47,152 nt of DNA from Heterotrichella gracilis (Eukaryota; Sar; Xanthophyceae; Tribonematales; Xanthonemataceae), in assembly GCA_032358255.1 (NCBI GenBank), contig JAULBX010026474.1, forward strand, positions 1-47,152, written 5' to 3'. A program made the position numbers and the translations under genes. Shown here in pieces: positions 11,184 to 22,804 of this stretch. Numbering within the stretch: the first letter of the stretch is position 1; the number at the start of each line of letters is the position of its first letter. The notes beneath the pieces are model-generated. The model ran no database searches. It had not been told where the DNA came from and saw only the letters and a program-made list of their open reading frames with translations.

Positions 11184-12371
11184 ATACAATGTTTTTTTGT
11201 CTGGCAGTTCTTGTCCCCACACGTCGCCTCGGTTGAGGTTGGGATGCAGGTGACTTTGAGTGAGACACCCAGAACAGGGGAAAGGAAACCACACACTGCC
11301 ACGCACACCCGCTTGAAGCGATGGCACTTGAGTCAGGACGCGCAGGTGGCGTTCCACTGATGGCAAGTGCAACCCGTAGGGAGCTTTTAAGTGACCACCT
11401 GGCCAAGGTTGCTGCAGATTCACTGGAGTGCACCTGCTGCAGCAGAACGCCAAGGGTAGACCGGTCATTAGCGGGGTTTCCACCTGCCAGTGCATACGTG
11501 TCCCAACACAAGAAAAAAGTAAACGCTCAGTAGCCCACCATTCAGGGTTAAATGACTCAGGGGTGAACCCAGCAATACAACCAGATTGGCAGCTGGAATG
11601 CCATTGTGACGAAATCAATCAGTCAGCTGAACACAACACTTGTCTCAGCTGGTTAGACTCACCAGTCACTCACTTTTTACTCACAAATTTTAAACTCTTA
11701 AAACTCCTACAGTACATTTTACATATAAACGCCAATGATCGATATGACCACCGGCGTGTTGGACTAGCCGCAATTGTTGCAAGTGGTGCTTGCTAACTAT
11801 CTGTTCGCTGATGACGGCATGTGGCATGCCAGCACGCTTTATTGGGAGCCAGTGCTCTCTATCCAAAAATGGATACCGTTGTTCAGACACTCACATCTAC
11901 CAAAAAACACTATCTCCTACATCAGAAAAGCTGCACCAGTGAGCACACACTCAGAAAAACTGGAGGTAGTGACAGGCAGCCACTAGCTTGACAGTGCCTA
12001 GTATGCACCTCTGGTTTCAAAATTGAAGCGCTACTAAACTGCACTGCCTTCAATTTATTTCACTGCTGCAGCAGTGCCTAACCTATGCCACAGGGCAAGT
12101 TTGAAGCAAACCATCGTTCTAATCCAATGTGAATGTGAACCTGTCCTGACGATCAAGGGTCCACATACGACCCTAACACTTCCCTCTCAATGGAACATAA
12201 TACAAATCCATCAAGTATCAAATTCTACCAAGCTAACAATCAATCACGTCATCATAGCGCGGCGCTATTGACTGAAGCATGCTTGTACTGGCAATTTTTT
12301 TTTCAAACACTATCATATATGTCATAATGGCCTAGACAATCAATCGTTGACAGACTAAAAAATACGAATGA

Positions 12372-12410
12372 TTTATGCATATTTGGAGATTATCTCCAAA
12401 TATGCATAAA
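12372..12410. repeat. Perfect 18-bp inverted repeat
   Basis: The left arm TTTATGCATATTTGGAGA (12372-12389) and its exact reverse complement (12393-12410) are separated by tta. It is an AT-rich hairpin in an intergenic region with no neighbouring coding exon. Confidence 0.9.
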
Positions 12411-13267
12411 AGTCCATTCCGACGGTGCTGATCGCAAAGAAAATTAGGCTGGCCAGTCCAGATGTGTCAATCGCACGGTCTCACACTTGTTCGAGAACAG
12501 AAAACGCAGTATACCAACATTGCTCACCAGTGAGCTTCAGTCACTGCCCTTGTGTGCGTTATGTATCCTGGAAGTGCCTGATGACAACCCAGATGACAGC
12601 CCCTCAAAACCTACATTGGTCTAGTCTATATGGATGGTGGAATGTGCACACATTAGACTCTACTCTATCCCAACAATCCTGTAAAATTTTCAACAAACAC
12701 AACCAAATGCACGCAGTCAAGTGTGCAGTTTTGCAACAGAGCGTGGAGACAGAAAATGTCAACACAAACACGCATGTACCCTTGTCCAGGTTGCCGTGCT
12801 AAGCCTCAAAAGCACCAACTCATGCCATATGACCACCCCCAATGGTTATCATGGTCAAGACTCCTAGTCTTGCATGACTTTGATGCTCCCGACCACCCAT
12901 CGTAGGATTTTCTTTGCCGATCTTGAGTCCCGATTGGAAAGCACTTGCACACTCTGCCATGCCATGATGCGCAACCATTCCGGCCCCGAGGAAACACGTA
13001 GTTGATGCTGCGCGGCTAGGTTGCGTCATGACTAACTGCGGCACGACATCGCTATATATGCGCAGACGTTAGTTCAACTTGAACAGGCATTGCCAACACG
13101 CAAATGCTGTGGGATTGAAGATTCAGTGCTTGCATATGACATACTGTCAAAACCTGACACAAAATCGAATAAGGGCCCTCATTAACTACCGCCGTATGTG
13201 CAAGACTGACTGCTAATCTGGCTATTTTGCTGGAATGCATGTAACTACCTAACTAACTAACTAAACT

Positions 13268-13290
13268 ACCGCACCTGATATAGGTGCGGT
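13268..13290. repeat. 9-bp inverted repeat
   Basis: ACCGCACCT and AGGTGCGGT flank gatat. It follows a short (AACT)n run at 13250-13265. Confidence 0.75.
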
Positions 13291-13817
13291 TCACTCCCAA
13301 ATTGAGGTAGGGCTGGAAAGTGAAAAGACCAGAGATAGAGTGGAAACTCAACTCGAGGGGGGCGCAAAGACCTCCCCTCTTCTATATACATATATAGCTC
13401 CCTAGCCCATGCACCCAAAATAACCCCAGCAGCATGCCAGATCTTTGCTCTGCCCCGCTCATGCTGAGCCCTGACCCAACAAAATGGGCTGCTGCTAGAG
13501 TATGTCAGATCAGCCAGAAATGGCTGGCGAGTCCATACCATATATAGGACCCCTCTGGCCTTCATGCCTTCAACGGTTGACGGCGCATGTGCGTCACCAC
13601 GCCTCGCCCCCTTGCCTGAGCTGTTGGCGACAACTACCGCTTGCACCCTCTGTACATCTTGCGTGCTTGAACTCATCTGGATAACCACATCTTGACTCAC
13701 CACGCAGGCATACAATCCATACATAATGTAATTTAATGTATTTATTCACCATGCAGGAGCACAACCCACACATGATGTTTTAAGCACCACGCACGAACAA
13801 AATCCACACAATGGGTG

Positions 13818-13822
13818 TTACA
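13818..13822 (-). terminator. Putative TGTAA poly(A) signal of the B3 gene
   Basis: TTACA on the + strand, about 280 bases past the B3 gene stop. Confidence 0.4.
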
Positions 13823-14101
13823 GTAACTGAATGCAATCGTACAAGTAAAGCCTGCCAACCTGACAGGTGTCACCCAAGCTGTTTGACAGCAAGTTTGTGA
13901 ATGGTAACACAGGCGAAACCTTGCGTGTTCGAATGCCGCCAACGCCAAAATATTCAACAGCAATAATATACACCCAAAATTGAATACGATTCCGAGATTC
14001 TACCGCCAGAATACCTGCAAGTGCAATAAGACGCATCCCCCCTCCCTTGCATTCCTTCCTACCTGACAGGGTTGTGGGTGCAGGTGTGGCGCAACCCCAT
14101 C

Positions 14102-17100
14102 TCATCCTGCCTGTGCCAGGCCCTGCTTGAAATAGGTCTCCATGGGACAATCGTCAACCACCTGGCACAGAAAATAATACATTAGAATAGATACAGGTTT
14201 ATCTTAGTACATAAAAAAGGGCTAAGACTATTTTTTCTAGATTGTTTGAAAATACCAATTTAACCAAATTGTGTGCTTACATGCATCAATAACCGCTGAT
14301 CACAGTGCGCAAGAGCAAGTGAACGGGGAAGAGAAACAGGCTAAACAGCTTAGCACATATTACATACAACGTGATAGTTGAGTGCGCACTCTTGCCAAAG
14401 GAATGTGGTGCGTACGCCTCATGCGTAATTCCTGGCACAGAGCACGCACTTCAAGAATTCAGCTGGTTGGGCGGGACCTGTTGCAGGAAATATGCACCGT
14501 GCCTGCCGTCGCTGCAGCTTAGTTCTCCTAGGGTCTAGGGGTTAAAGTTTGAGGCAGCAGTAACCAGCCTGCCGTCGCTGCAGCTCAGGTCTCGAGTCTA
14601 AGGGTTCAGGGTTTAGGGTTTGACGCAACAGGACCCAGCCTGCCGTTGCTGCAGCTTAGGTATAGGGCCTATGGTGCATGGCCTATGGTCCGGGGTTCCC
14701 GCTTCAGGTTTTAGGGTTTAGGGTTTGGGGCAGCAGTACCCACCAGCCTGCCGTCGCTGGAGCGGTAGAATGCCAGCACCGTCCCGGCGCCCAGCCCCTT
14801 GCTGCGAGAGAACGCGCGCGTGTTCTCAAACAGGTACATGCGCTTGGCCACTGGCACGCCGTTCATCCAGTACTTGAGGCGGAAGGTGTGCACGCGGCCT
14901 GCGGGAGAGGGGTGAGTGTGTGAGCTCGTGGCCTGCACAGTGGTTAGTTTAGGTTGCGGGTGGCTGTGGGAGGGTGGTACATGGCCTGCTGAGTGCACAT
15001 GTGTTTCGTCAGACAGGTACATGCACTTGGGTGCTGGGAGTGCGATCATCACAAGGCCTCAGGTGTACATGTGGCCTGCGAGGGCGGGAGGGCATGTGTG
15101 GGAGGGACGCCCAGTGATGATTCACTCAACCTATGACTTGCTGCAGGATTATGCGCCCGAACGCTCAGGGCAATTGACAATGTCCAGGAGCATTATTACA
15201 CCTTGTAAAATGTGTAATTAATGAACTATTACACTTGAGCACAACCCCTCACCCTGCGTGCCCCACAGCTCCACATACATGCCTGAGCGGTCCTCAACGG
15301 GTGTGAAGAAGGCCTCAACACTGATTCAAGTTCAAATGACCACAATCAAGTGCTTGACGGGGTCATTACACCTGGTCGCTACACCTGATAATACTGCAAC
15401 CTGTTGTCCACCTGATCATCACACCTGATTCACAACCCCTCACCCTGCGTGTCCCACAGCTCCACATCCATGCCTGAGCGATCCTCCACGGGTGGGAAGA
15501 AGGCCTCAACACTGAGGCGCGGCAGGATGATGCGACCCAGCTTGTTGGTGTCGGAGGGTGTCAGGCGCTTCTGGAACAGGAACTGGCACTGGAAGGGGAG
15601 CACCGGGAGCTGGAAGAGAGGGGCAGCTGCAGGAAAAGGGGGGTGTAAGGAAAACCGCAGTTGTTTGGCTCCACGGCAAATGCTACAGCAACACATGGGC
15701 TGTACCACACCAGGGCCAGGCTGCCATCCTCTGCCACTGTGCGTGACACAAGTTTACTAGCTATAGGGTACAACCTACACCCCTGACATGTCATGCCCCG
15801 TGTCTACATGACATGCTCATTCGCTCAGAGCAGCCAGGGTCATATAAAAGAGAATTAAGATACAAAACTAAAGAGTACAGGACAGGCACGCCAGCTCAGC
15901 GCGCCATGGCCACGCTGCCATCCCCTCAAAACCCTAAACCCTACCACTGCGCATGACACACGTCTACATGACATGCCCACCAGCATGGTTCATAATAGAC
16001 AAAACTCTGACACAACACTCATGAGTGAAGAATAGGCGTGCCAGCCCAGCGCACCTTGGGCCATGCTGCCATCCCCCTGCGGCAGGCACTGCAGGACATC
16101 GCGCGGCGGGGAGGCGGTGTGGTGGGGCGTGGGGCTCCCAGGGGGCCATGCAGGCAGGTTGAACACCACGGAGGTGGGCTCGTCTGCAAGCACTGCGGTG
16201 CCTGCAAGCAAGGGTTTAGGCAATTAGTGTCAAGCCTGGTGCCATCCAACTCTGAACCCTAGACCCTTATGCTTTATTACGGTATTCGTTATAACTCAAG
16301 TCTTCAGGCTTTTGTGATTGCTGGAGTATCCAGCCTGGGGCCATCCCACACAACTAGAACTCATAACCCCTGAATTCCATTGGATGCAAGGCATGCAAAA
16401 AGAAGAACATACCAACAGGGCACTTCCTATGACATCATCAGCAGGTGGGGAATCAAGAAAGCATTCTACACAACTTCAGCATTGTCCCAGGGCATCCCAC
16501 TCATCGCCAACGGCGCATGCGCCACCACCACATGCCCTTCAACCCATGCGTCAACACCATATGTCCGTCAACCCACCTGCCGGGTGCATGGCTGGGACGC
16601 GTGGCTGCACCTCCCCCTCCGGAACCGCACCGGGGCTCTGGATTCCTCTGGCTCCGCCTGGCGCCTGCTCCTGCTTCACCATGGCTTCCTCCCGGGTGCA
16701 TGCCATGTCAGACAGCTCCTCCCACAGCGGCCTGTGCAGGGGGGAAACATAAGTTAAAACCATGTATTGAAACATTCATGTAAACATTTTACATCACATT
16801 TATTGGGACTCAATAAATGGGTCATAATCAGCACATCAAGTACATGATTAAATAATTTGCTTTGCTTTACTGCATGGCTGTGTCGAACATGGGGGCGCTG
16901 ATTGAGAAGAGTCTCAGGCAGAGTCAAATAGACCAGGTGTAGTAATCACATGCAACGATCGCTTCAGCTCAAGCTGCTTTTGCTGCAAGAAGCCATTGCA
17001 TCCCCTGCCACCCGCCCTCCTCCCTATGACACACATCCCATCACCCCTCATGTCCCTACCTGTGCATGGGCATGCTCCCCTGGCAACGCGCCTGCTGCCC

Positions 17101-18597
17101 CATGTGCGCCTCCAGCCCAGGGGGGTAGAATTCCCCCCCTGGTGGCATTGGCCTAGGGGCTGAGCGAGTGGTGTCGAGTGGGGCGTGGAGCAGGCCCTGT
17201 GGGGGGTAGGGGCCTGTGAAGGAGGATGCGCGCGCCACCTCCAGTGCCGCGGCCAGTGGGGGTGTGGGGGTGCCGTGGCTGTAGCTGTGGCTGTGGTGCT
17301 GGCTGTGGCTGTGGCTGTGACCGATGGGGGCCACGGCCATGTGGGGTGGCTGGGTGGGGTGGCGGCTGGGCCAAGGGGGGTTATAGGTGGTCTCTGAGAC
17401 GGGGACAAAGGAGGGGAGGTACCCTGCATCGAATCCTGGGCTGGGATCATGGGCTGAACCTGGGGACTGCTGGTTGGCCCACGGGGATTGCGCCAATGGC
17501 GAGGGTGGTGGCAGGATGGTGGCCTCACATGTCCCACAGCCATAGCAGCTAGTGTCGAACAGCTGGTCTGTGGTGTCGAAGTAGTCCCCATGCACCCATC
17601 CCAGCTTGGGCTCGGGATTGGAAAAAGCACCTGTGGGGTATTGGACCTGCTGCTGCGGCGGTGCGTAGTACTGCTGTGGGGACTGGCTCATGCTGCGGGG
17701 GTACCTGTCCTGGGCAGGGGACTGGCACATGCTGCGCGGGGCCGCGTGGTACGCCAGGGGATCCCCATGCACGTGGCGGGGGTTGGGGACCACCACCGGG
17801 GACTGGCTGCGGGACAGGCTGGCGTGGCGCTCCATGAAGGCCTCCGCCCTCGCGGAGGGCAGGCGGGGGACTGCGGTGGGGGTGTAGGGCTCCCAAGCCC
17901 CACCTGAGGGGTCCATATCCACGCCCATGTCCAGCTGGTCATCACAGCCCATGGCATTGCCCCGGTAGAAGGGCTGCGCATGGGCCCCGAGGCCGGTGGC
18001 TGTGGACTCCATGCTGGGTGGGTGCTCCCCTGAGGGGTTGCTGTGGCTCAGAGGGTCATCCAGAGTATCCTCTGCTGAGAGGAGAAGCTTCTGGAGGTCC
18101 CCAGTGGAGAAGTCATTTGCTGTGGCCATGTTGATGTGGGTGTTGGCGCTGATGTTGGTGTGGGTGTTGGTGTTGGTGTCTCTGCCCAGGCCCTGTTGTG
18201 GGTGGTACTTGGGGCTCATGCCCACCATTGTGGAGCTCAAAATGTGGTCTGGCTCCGGCTGATCTGGTGGGGATGGGAGCAGGAATGGGGACAGCGGCTG
18301 CGGTGTTGTGGATTCCTGGAGGGGGCTGCGGTAGGAGCTGGGGATTGAATTCCTCCCAGACATGGGCATGGCGTGCTCTGGGGCAGGTGCCTGAGGTTGA
18401 AAGTCGTTGGCTTGCAGGGCGAAGTGCGTGGTCTGATGGACGTAATCGAAGGACTGCATCGTGTCGGTGGGAAAGGCTGCTGCTGGTGAGATGAGGTGGG
18501 GCTGGTGATCCTGCTTGCCAATGGATTTGCGAGGCGACAGGCACGAGGCGCTCCTAAATAAGACGGGCGCCCCATCACGGTGGTATGCTGACGACAT
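14102..18597 (-). CDS. B3-domain transcription factor (ABI3/VP1/VAL-like)
   Basis: Exons, 5' to 3': 18597-17060, 16731-16577, 16201-16055, 15626-15444, 14898-14744 and 14161-14102, about 745 residues with consistent phases. The first exon encodes some 512 low-complexity residues rich in Ser, Pro, Gln and His, including an HSHSHSQHHSHSYSHG run, as expected of an activation or scaffold region. The B3 DNA-binding domain spans the fourth and fifth exons: LFQKRLTPSDTNKLGRIILP, FFPPVED, FRLKYWMNG, then RMYLFENTRAFSRSKGLGAG and TVLAFYRSSDGRL. This order matches B3 domains of the LAV group, with the usual WPNNN loop replaced by WMNGVPVAK. The short last exon ends the protein just past the domain (VVDDCPMETYF...). 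No EAR motif, zinc finger or PHD was seen. It probably acts in the nucleus; its targets are unknown. Confidence 0.85.
14500..14740 (-). repeat. Three copies of the B3 exon-5 donor edge
   Basis: The donor edge at about 14731-14763 (cagcagtacccaccagcctg, ccgtcgctgg) recurs near 14502-14522, 14551-14587 and 14616-14660, each as cctgccgtygctgcagct followed by TTTAGGG-like filler. The copies lie on the intron side of the exon. Confidence 0.8.
15014..15090 (-). repeat. Copy of the B3 exon-5 acceptor region
   Basis: caggtacatgcacttgg and gtgcgatcatc, then gcctgcgagggcggga, parallel 14832-14910 (caggtacatgcgcttgg, gtggcctgcggga order). The copy has a gap and is not coding. Confidence 0.65.
15248..15332 (-). 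repeat. Copy of the B3 exon-4 donor edge
   Basis: It repeats 15434-15514 with about 90% identity, including the donor: acccctcaccctgcgtg, then ccacagctccacat and gaagaaggcctcaacactga. A functional exon would need a partner acceptor, which is missing. Confidence 0.85.
15710..15945 (-). repeat. Two copies of the B3 exon-3 donor edge
   Basis: The edge at 16035-16080 (gtgccagcccagcgc, ccatgctgccatccc) recurs at about 15889-15945 and 15710-15750, each followed by the shared tail ccactgygcrtgacac. TTTAGGG-like filler lies at 15928-15942. Confidence 0.75.
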
Positions 18598-21500
18598 GCT
18601 TCAACGTGCAACCTGGCGGCCAGGTGAGAACTGAGGTTTCAGGCAACTCTGGAGTCAAGAGTATACTGTATGCAACGCTGCAACGGGCACGGCAGGAGCA
18701 AGCAGGCCAACGCAGCAAAGCCAGTGTGTGTCACGCAAGGGATTCTGAAACGATCTACCTGCTCCATGTTCGTATTCAGGCACGTTTATTGCTTTAAGAC
18801 AATGAGGGTTGGCGAAGCCTTTGGTTCTGTATGTACCTAGCCGCCCCTCCTGTGAACTTTTTACCGCCACGCTGCGGTCGGTCGGCACACTCGGGGCCCT
18901 TGCCTCGCATCTGTATTCTGCCTGAAACCTCCTCAGATAGGCCCTAGGATCGCGGGGGGGGAGTTTTGTGGCATCTCGCTTTCTCAATGCAAGAGAGCAG
19001 CTTCAACGCGCTGTTTTGACCGTGGAGTCGAAGGTGCGGCGCTCTGCGTTGACTCATGTACGATAGGAGACACTTGTGGTACATGCAGAGAAGGTATGCT
19101 GTACGAGTCAGCCAGCGGTTGTTGCTGGGATGGAGTTGTCACGTTTTTTGCATGCAACAAAAAAAAGTGCCCAGGTACCGCGCCCCCGTGCGTGTCTCTA
19201 CCCTCAAGGGTGCGTTTTGCAAGGGACCAATAAGCATATCGTCACGAGGCTCGAGGCAGCTAACAAGCGCCGCGCTAGGGTCTAGGGATTCGTGAACATG
19301 GGGAGCCCACATGACATGCCCATCACATGACAACTGTCGATCAGCCGCCTGCCAAGCCCCACCCAGTGGGGACAAGTATTGGCTATACAATTCGGCCACC
19401 CAAGAAAGTGAAACAGGAAGCCAAGACAAGTCATACACCTCAGGCTCGGTTATCAATCATGCAAATGCGCCATGCATGAAGTGTGTGGGCACTACCATGA
19501 TGATCAACGTGCCCAGCCTGGGGCAAGTGATCGCAAGCCCAGGCTGGTAGCTGTCATCCCGTACAGTACCTGCAATGCAATCCCATTTGCGCAGCAAGCA
19601 TGATTATGTATGCAAACACGCCATGCATGCAACTGCTGCACCCCCAACACCCTCAACATGGGGGGAATTGGCAGCAGGCCACACTGGGGACATCGCTTGT
19701 GGAAAGGTGCACCCATGGGGACTGCACTGAACCACCCTGAGCCTAAGCTAGCCTTGAGACTGGATGCATATGCTGCCCTGGCAAATGAAGCAGTAGCAGG
19801 TGACCTTGCTAAGTTGGTCAACCCTTAGCTTAGCACCCTACGGGTGTCAACTAGTCACGATAGGAGCACTAAAGCTGAACCATGCACAATGACTGAGGCA
19901 TGTGTTGTGTCTTAGCTGCTGATTCATCATGCGGCTGCAACAGTGATCCACTTTTTCTTTTTGTGCCTTGTTCAGCAGTTGCAGTAATCACCTGCGCAAC
20001 ATTTGCAATTTGACATGCCAGCACTACTCACTGAGTCATGACATTGTACCCACCATGGTCCATGTGCGCATGGCTATGCTGCGTGATCCTCACACGTATC
20101 GAACATGGCCAATTAATGCAAAATATACATGCAAACTATATTCTGTATGCGCAGCGCAGCGCCAACCAGTGCAGTTACCTTTAGAAAGGCCATGCGCCAA
20201 TCCTGACCCCATATGTGTGCAGTATCATTGGCCTCCACCATTTAAACCAAGATAATTCATCCCGTATCCTTGCTATCCAATCCATTCATATTGCCTTTGT
20301 GTCATGCCATGGCGCCAAGCAGCGTGCGACACACTGTGAAAATTCCAGCATATTGCCACAGCCATCCAGTCACTTGCGCAACATGGTCTACCAATAATTT
20401 TCGCACAATTAGCTACACTGCGCTGTGCATGTACGCACAGTCCCTTGCCCAGGTCCCAGCTGGATGACCATGTGCCCACATGGATGTGTCCCATCGCTGC
20501 AGTCAACCCTTTTAAAGGGTGAATTACCAACTTCCAGTGCCGCCGTGGCAGTGATATTATGGAGTAACTCCGCCTCTCGCACTATACTGGCGCTGCTAAC
20601 CCGCCTTTGGCCGCTGCTGGACTGGTTGATAACTTTGCTGGAGGCATCATTTGGGCTGTCATGTGCAGCGCCGCCACAGCTCAGCTGTGACCACGCCACC
20701 CACGAGCGCGTGCAAGCAGTCAAGTTCACATACAGGCATTAATCAGTAATTGCATGCGCAGAGGCAAGGAAGCAGGATCCAGGCACTGCGACCCATGCAA
20801 TGTTGGTTGGCATGATGCCTGTATCTGAACTTCACTGCTTGCACGCGCTATTGGGTGGCGTGGGCATGGTGTGGGCGCGGCTCTGCATCTTGTGAGCACA
20901 TGGGTCATGTAGGTGCGCCTGGGCTAGGGACTTTGCGTAGATGTGCTCGCTGTCATGCAAAGGTGAGATGACGGCTGCGCAGGTGACTGGATGGCTGTGG
21001 TTTTTGCCAAGGGACTTTGCACACGCGAATTGGCACCATAAGCTTCAGGTAAGGCTGTGAATATGGGGGGAAGGTTGGAGCATGGCCTGGCTTGGGGATA
21101 GTCAGCATACCAGGTATGCAGGCTAGGTTGCATTGGAGTGGGTGTTGTGTGTGGGGGTCAATTCAGTTTACATGTACATGGGCGCCCAAAATCAAACCAT
21201 ATATGTCCAGGTCAGAAAATCGGTAGTTGAGTAGCTTCCTTGCAGGCGAGCGCAGGCATCTGACTAGGATGCTGTTGCCACGAAATCTCCATGACTTACA
21301 AGGATGTTCCATGACATTGCAATTCCACATAGCATGGGTTGGGATAAGTAAGTGCTGTTCGCTTTTTGTGGGCAGCATAAATCTACTTGTGAGGGTCCGA
21401 TCAGGGATGATGAGCAAACAGGGAGAGCAGCGCGGGAGCAGCTATGACGTGGAGCGTATGGTGGTTTTGGGTTTAGGGTCGTTTCATAAAACCCTAAGAC

Positions 21501-22804
21501 CGGGTTTGAATACATGCCGTCTAAACCGTAAAGGTTCAGCCCATATATCCTCTAGGCAAATCTATTCGTGGTCTATCCTGTCAGCGCTAACAGGGCTTTA
21601 TCAGTTTGTTGCGTTGTTTGCCTCAGCCCATGCACCTGGTGGTTCATCTGTGCGCACGCAGTGCATGGCATGAGCCACCACTGTGGCCAACAACCCCATC
21701 TCAGATGGCATCTGCGGCCAAAATAACAACCCCTGACCCATGCTAGATAAGCAATAAGACATAGAGGAAGCATTTTTCATTGTCTGCATACCGATAAGTA
21801 TTCTCTGGAAGCCATCCTGGCTACAGGTAGGTACAGGCCAGAAAGCGAGCGCCACAATAAAGCTGTGGTTCATGCAAGTGCATTGCCATTGCATAGTTTC
21901 CCACTGCAGCTGCTGCAGCTAATTTACAGTAATGTGCACATTTATCCTCCCAGCTGGTTCCCTGCACTGCTTTGTTGTTGGCAGCTGTGCTGAATGGGGC
22001 GCGCATGGCATATGCCACTTACATTGACACGTACATTAATTCCCAAAGATAGTTCTCTACTATGTTAAGTATTTTTAATATGTAGTGTATATATTTAATA
22101 TGGTATATGCAGTGTATGTACTCAATCAGCGCTAACAGGGCGTTTGCACTGTTACGCCCTGGGCCCTGGTTCAGGGTTTAGGGTGTTATGTGTGGCACCA
22201 TCTGGTTCAGGGTTTAGGGTTTCATGTGCGGCACCATCTGGGCGTCCACCATCCATCGCATGCGCCATTTTTGCCCAACAACGCCATCTGTGGCATCTGT
22301 TGCCAAAGCAAACGAACCCATTCAAGCTATCAACATGAAAGACCAGAGAAGACCATTCTCAAAGTAATTCAACAACTAAAGGCCTCGCCGCCGTCAACCG
22401 CCGCTCCGCCTGGCGGGCCCCGCCTGGAAGCACGTTGCCGGGTCTGACTGGCAGTGGCTGGCCCACGCAGCCCCAGATACTGTTGGCCACTCTCTATCAA
22501 AAGACGGCCAATCTACAACAGTCCGCCTTATCCATCTCCGTGAAACCGTTCTCAGTTGCATCCTCCCACTTCCATACGTTCCCAGGTGCTGTTTTTGCAA
22601 CGCGGCCCAAGCCTCAACCTCTTAAGTTCAAAGTCAAACAGGGTCTGGACAGCAGCTGAGAGGTTCCTTGTTGTGCCCTGTGCCCCGCGCGGGTTGCGGA
22701 CCTTGCTTTCTGGAAACGCCAAGGTGTTTGAGGCTTTGCAAGGCACGCTTTCTGACCCAGCCCGGCGGTTGTTGGCATTAGTAAGCCGCCGTGTGGTTGC
22801 AGCC
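18598..22804. other. Intergenic gap, no gene seen
   Basis: It is flanked by the start of the B3 gene (-) and the start of the desaturase (+), so it holds both promoters. Open frames are short and unsupported. A 10-bp inverted repeat (ccagcctggg...cccaggctgg) is at 19513-19547. A short direct repeat with TTTAGGG motifs (ggttcagggtttagggt, then a ggcaccatctgg block) is at 22167-22237. Confidence 0.5.
22167..22237 (+). repeat. Direct repeat with telomere-like motif
   Basis: ggttcagggtttagggt is followed by a tcatgtgyggcaccatctgg block, repeated twice in tandem. It lies upstream of the desaturase gene. Confidence 0.75.

Larger units (their letters stand above)
10791..14101. other. Intergenic gap, no gene seen
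   Basis: It contains the 3' UTR of L22, with TGTAA at 11179-11183, then AT-richer sequence from 11500 to 14000. Open frames (for example 11618-11064 and 13724-13266 on the minus strand) have no recognisable domain. Two inverted repeats stand out (12372-12410 and 13268-13290). A TTACA at 13818-13822 may end the B3 gene. Confidence 0.5.

Noticed and set aside
11064..11618. Minus-strand open frame of 184 codons
   Set aside because: It overlaps the L22 3' flank in antisense, has no recognisable domain and shows no compatible neighbouring exon.
13266..13724. Minus-strand open frame of 152 codons
   Set aside because: No family motif, no splice partners and AT-rich non-coding composition; treated as chance.
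16914..17630. Minus-strand open frame of 238 codons near the B3 gene
   Set aside because: It is an alternative frame of the long first exon of the B3 gene and lacks any domain.
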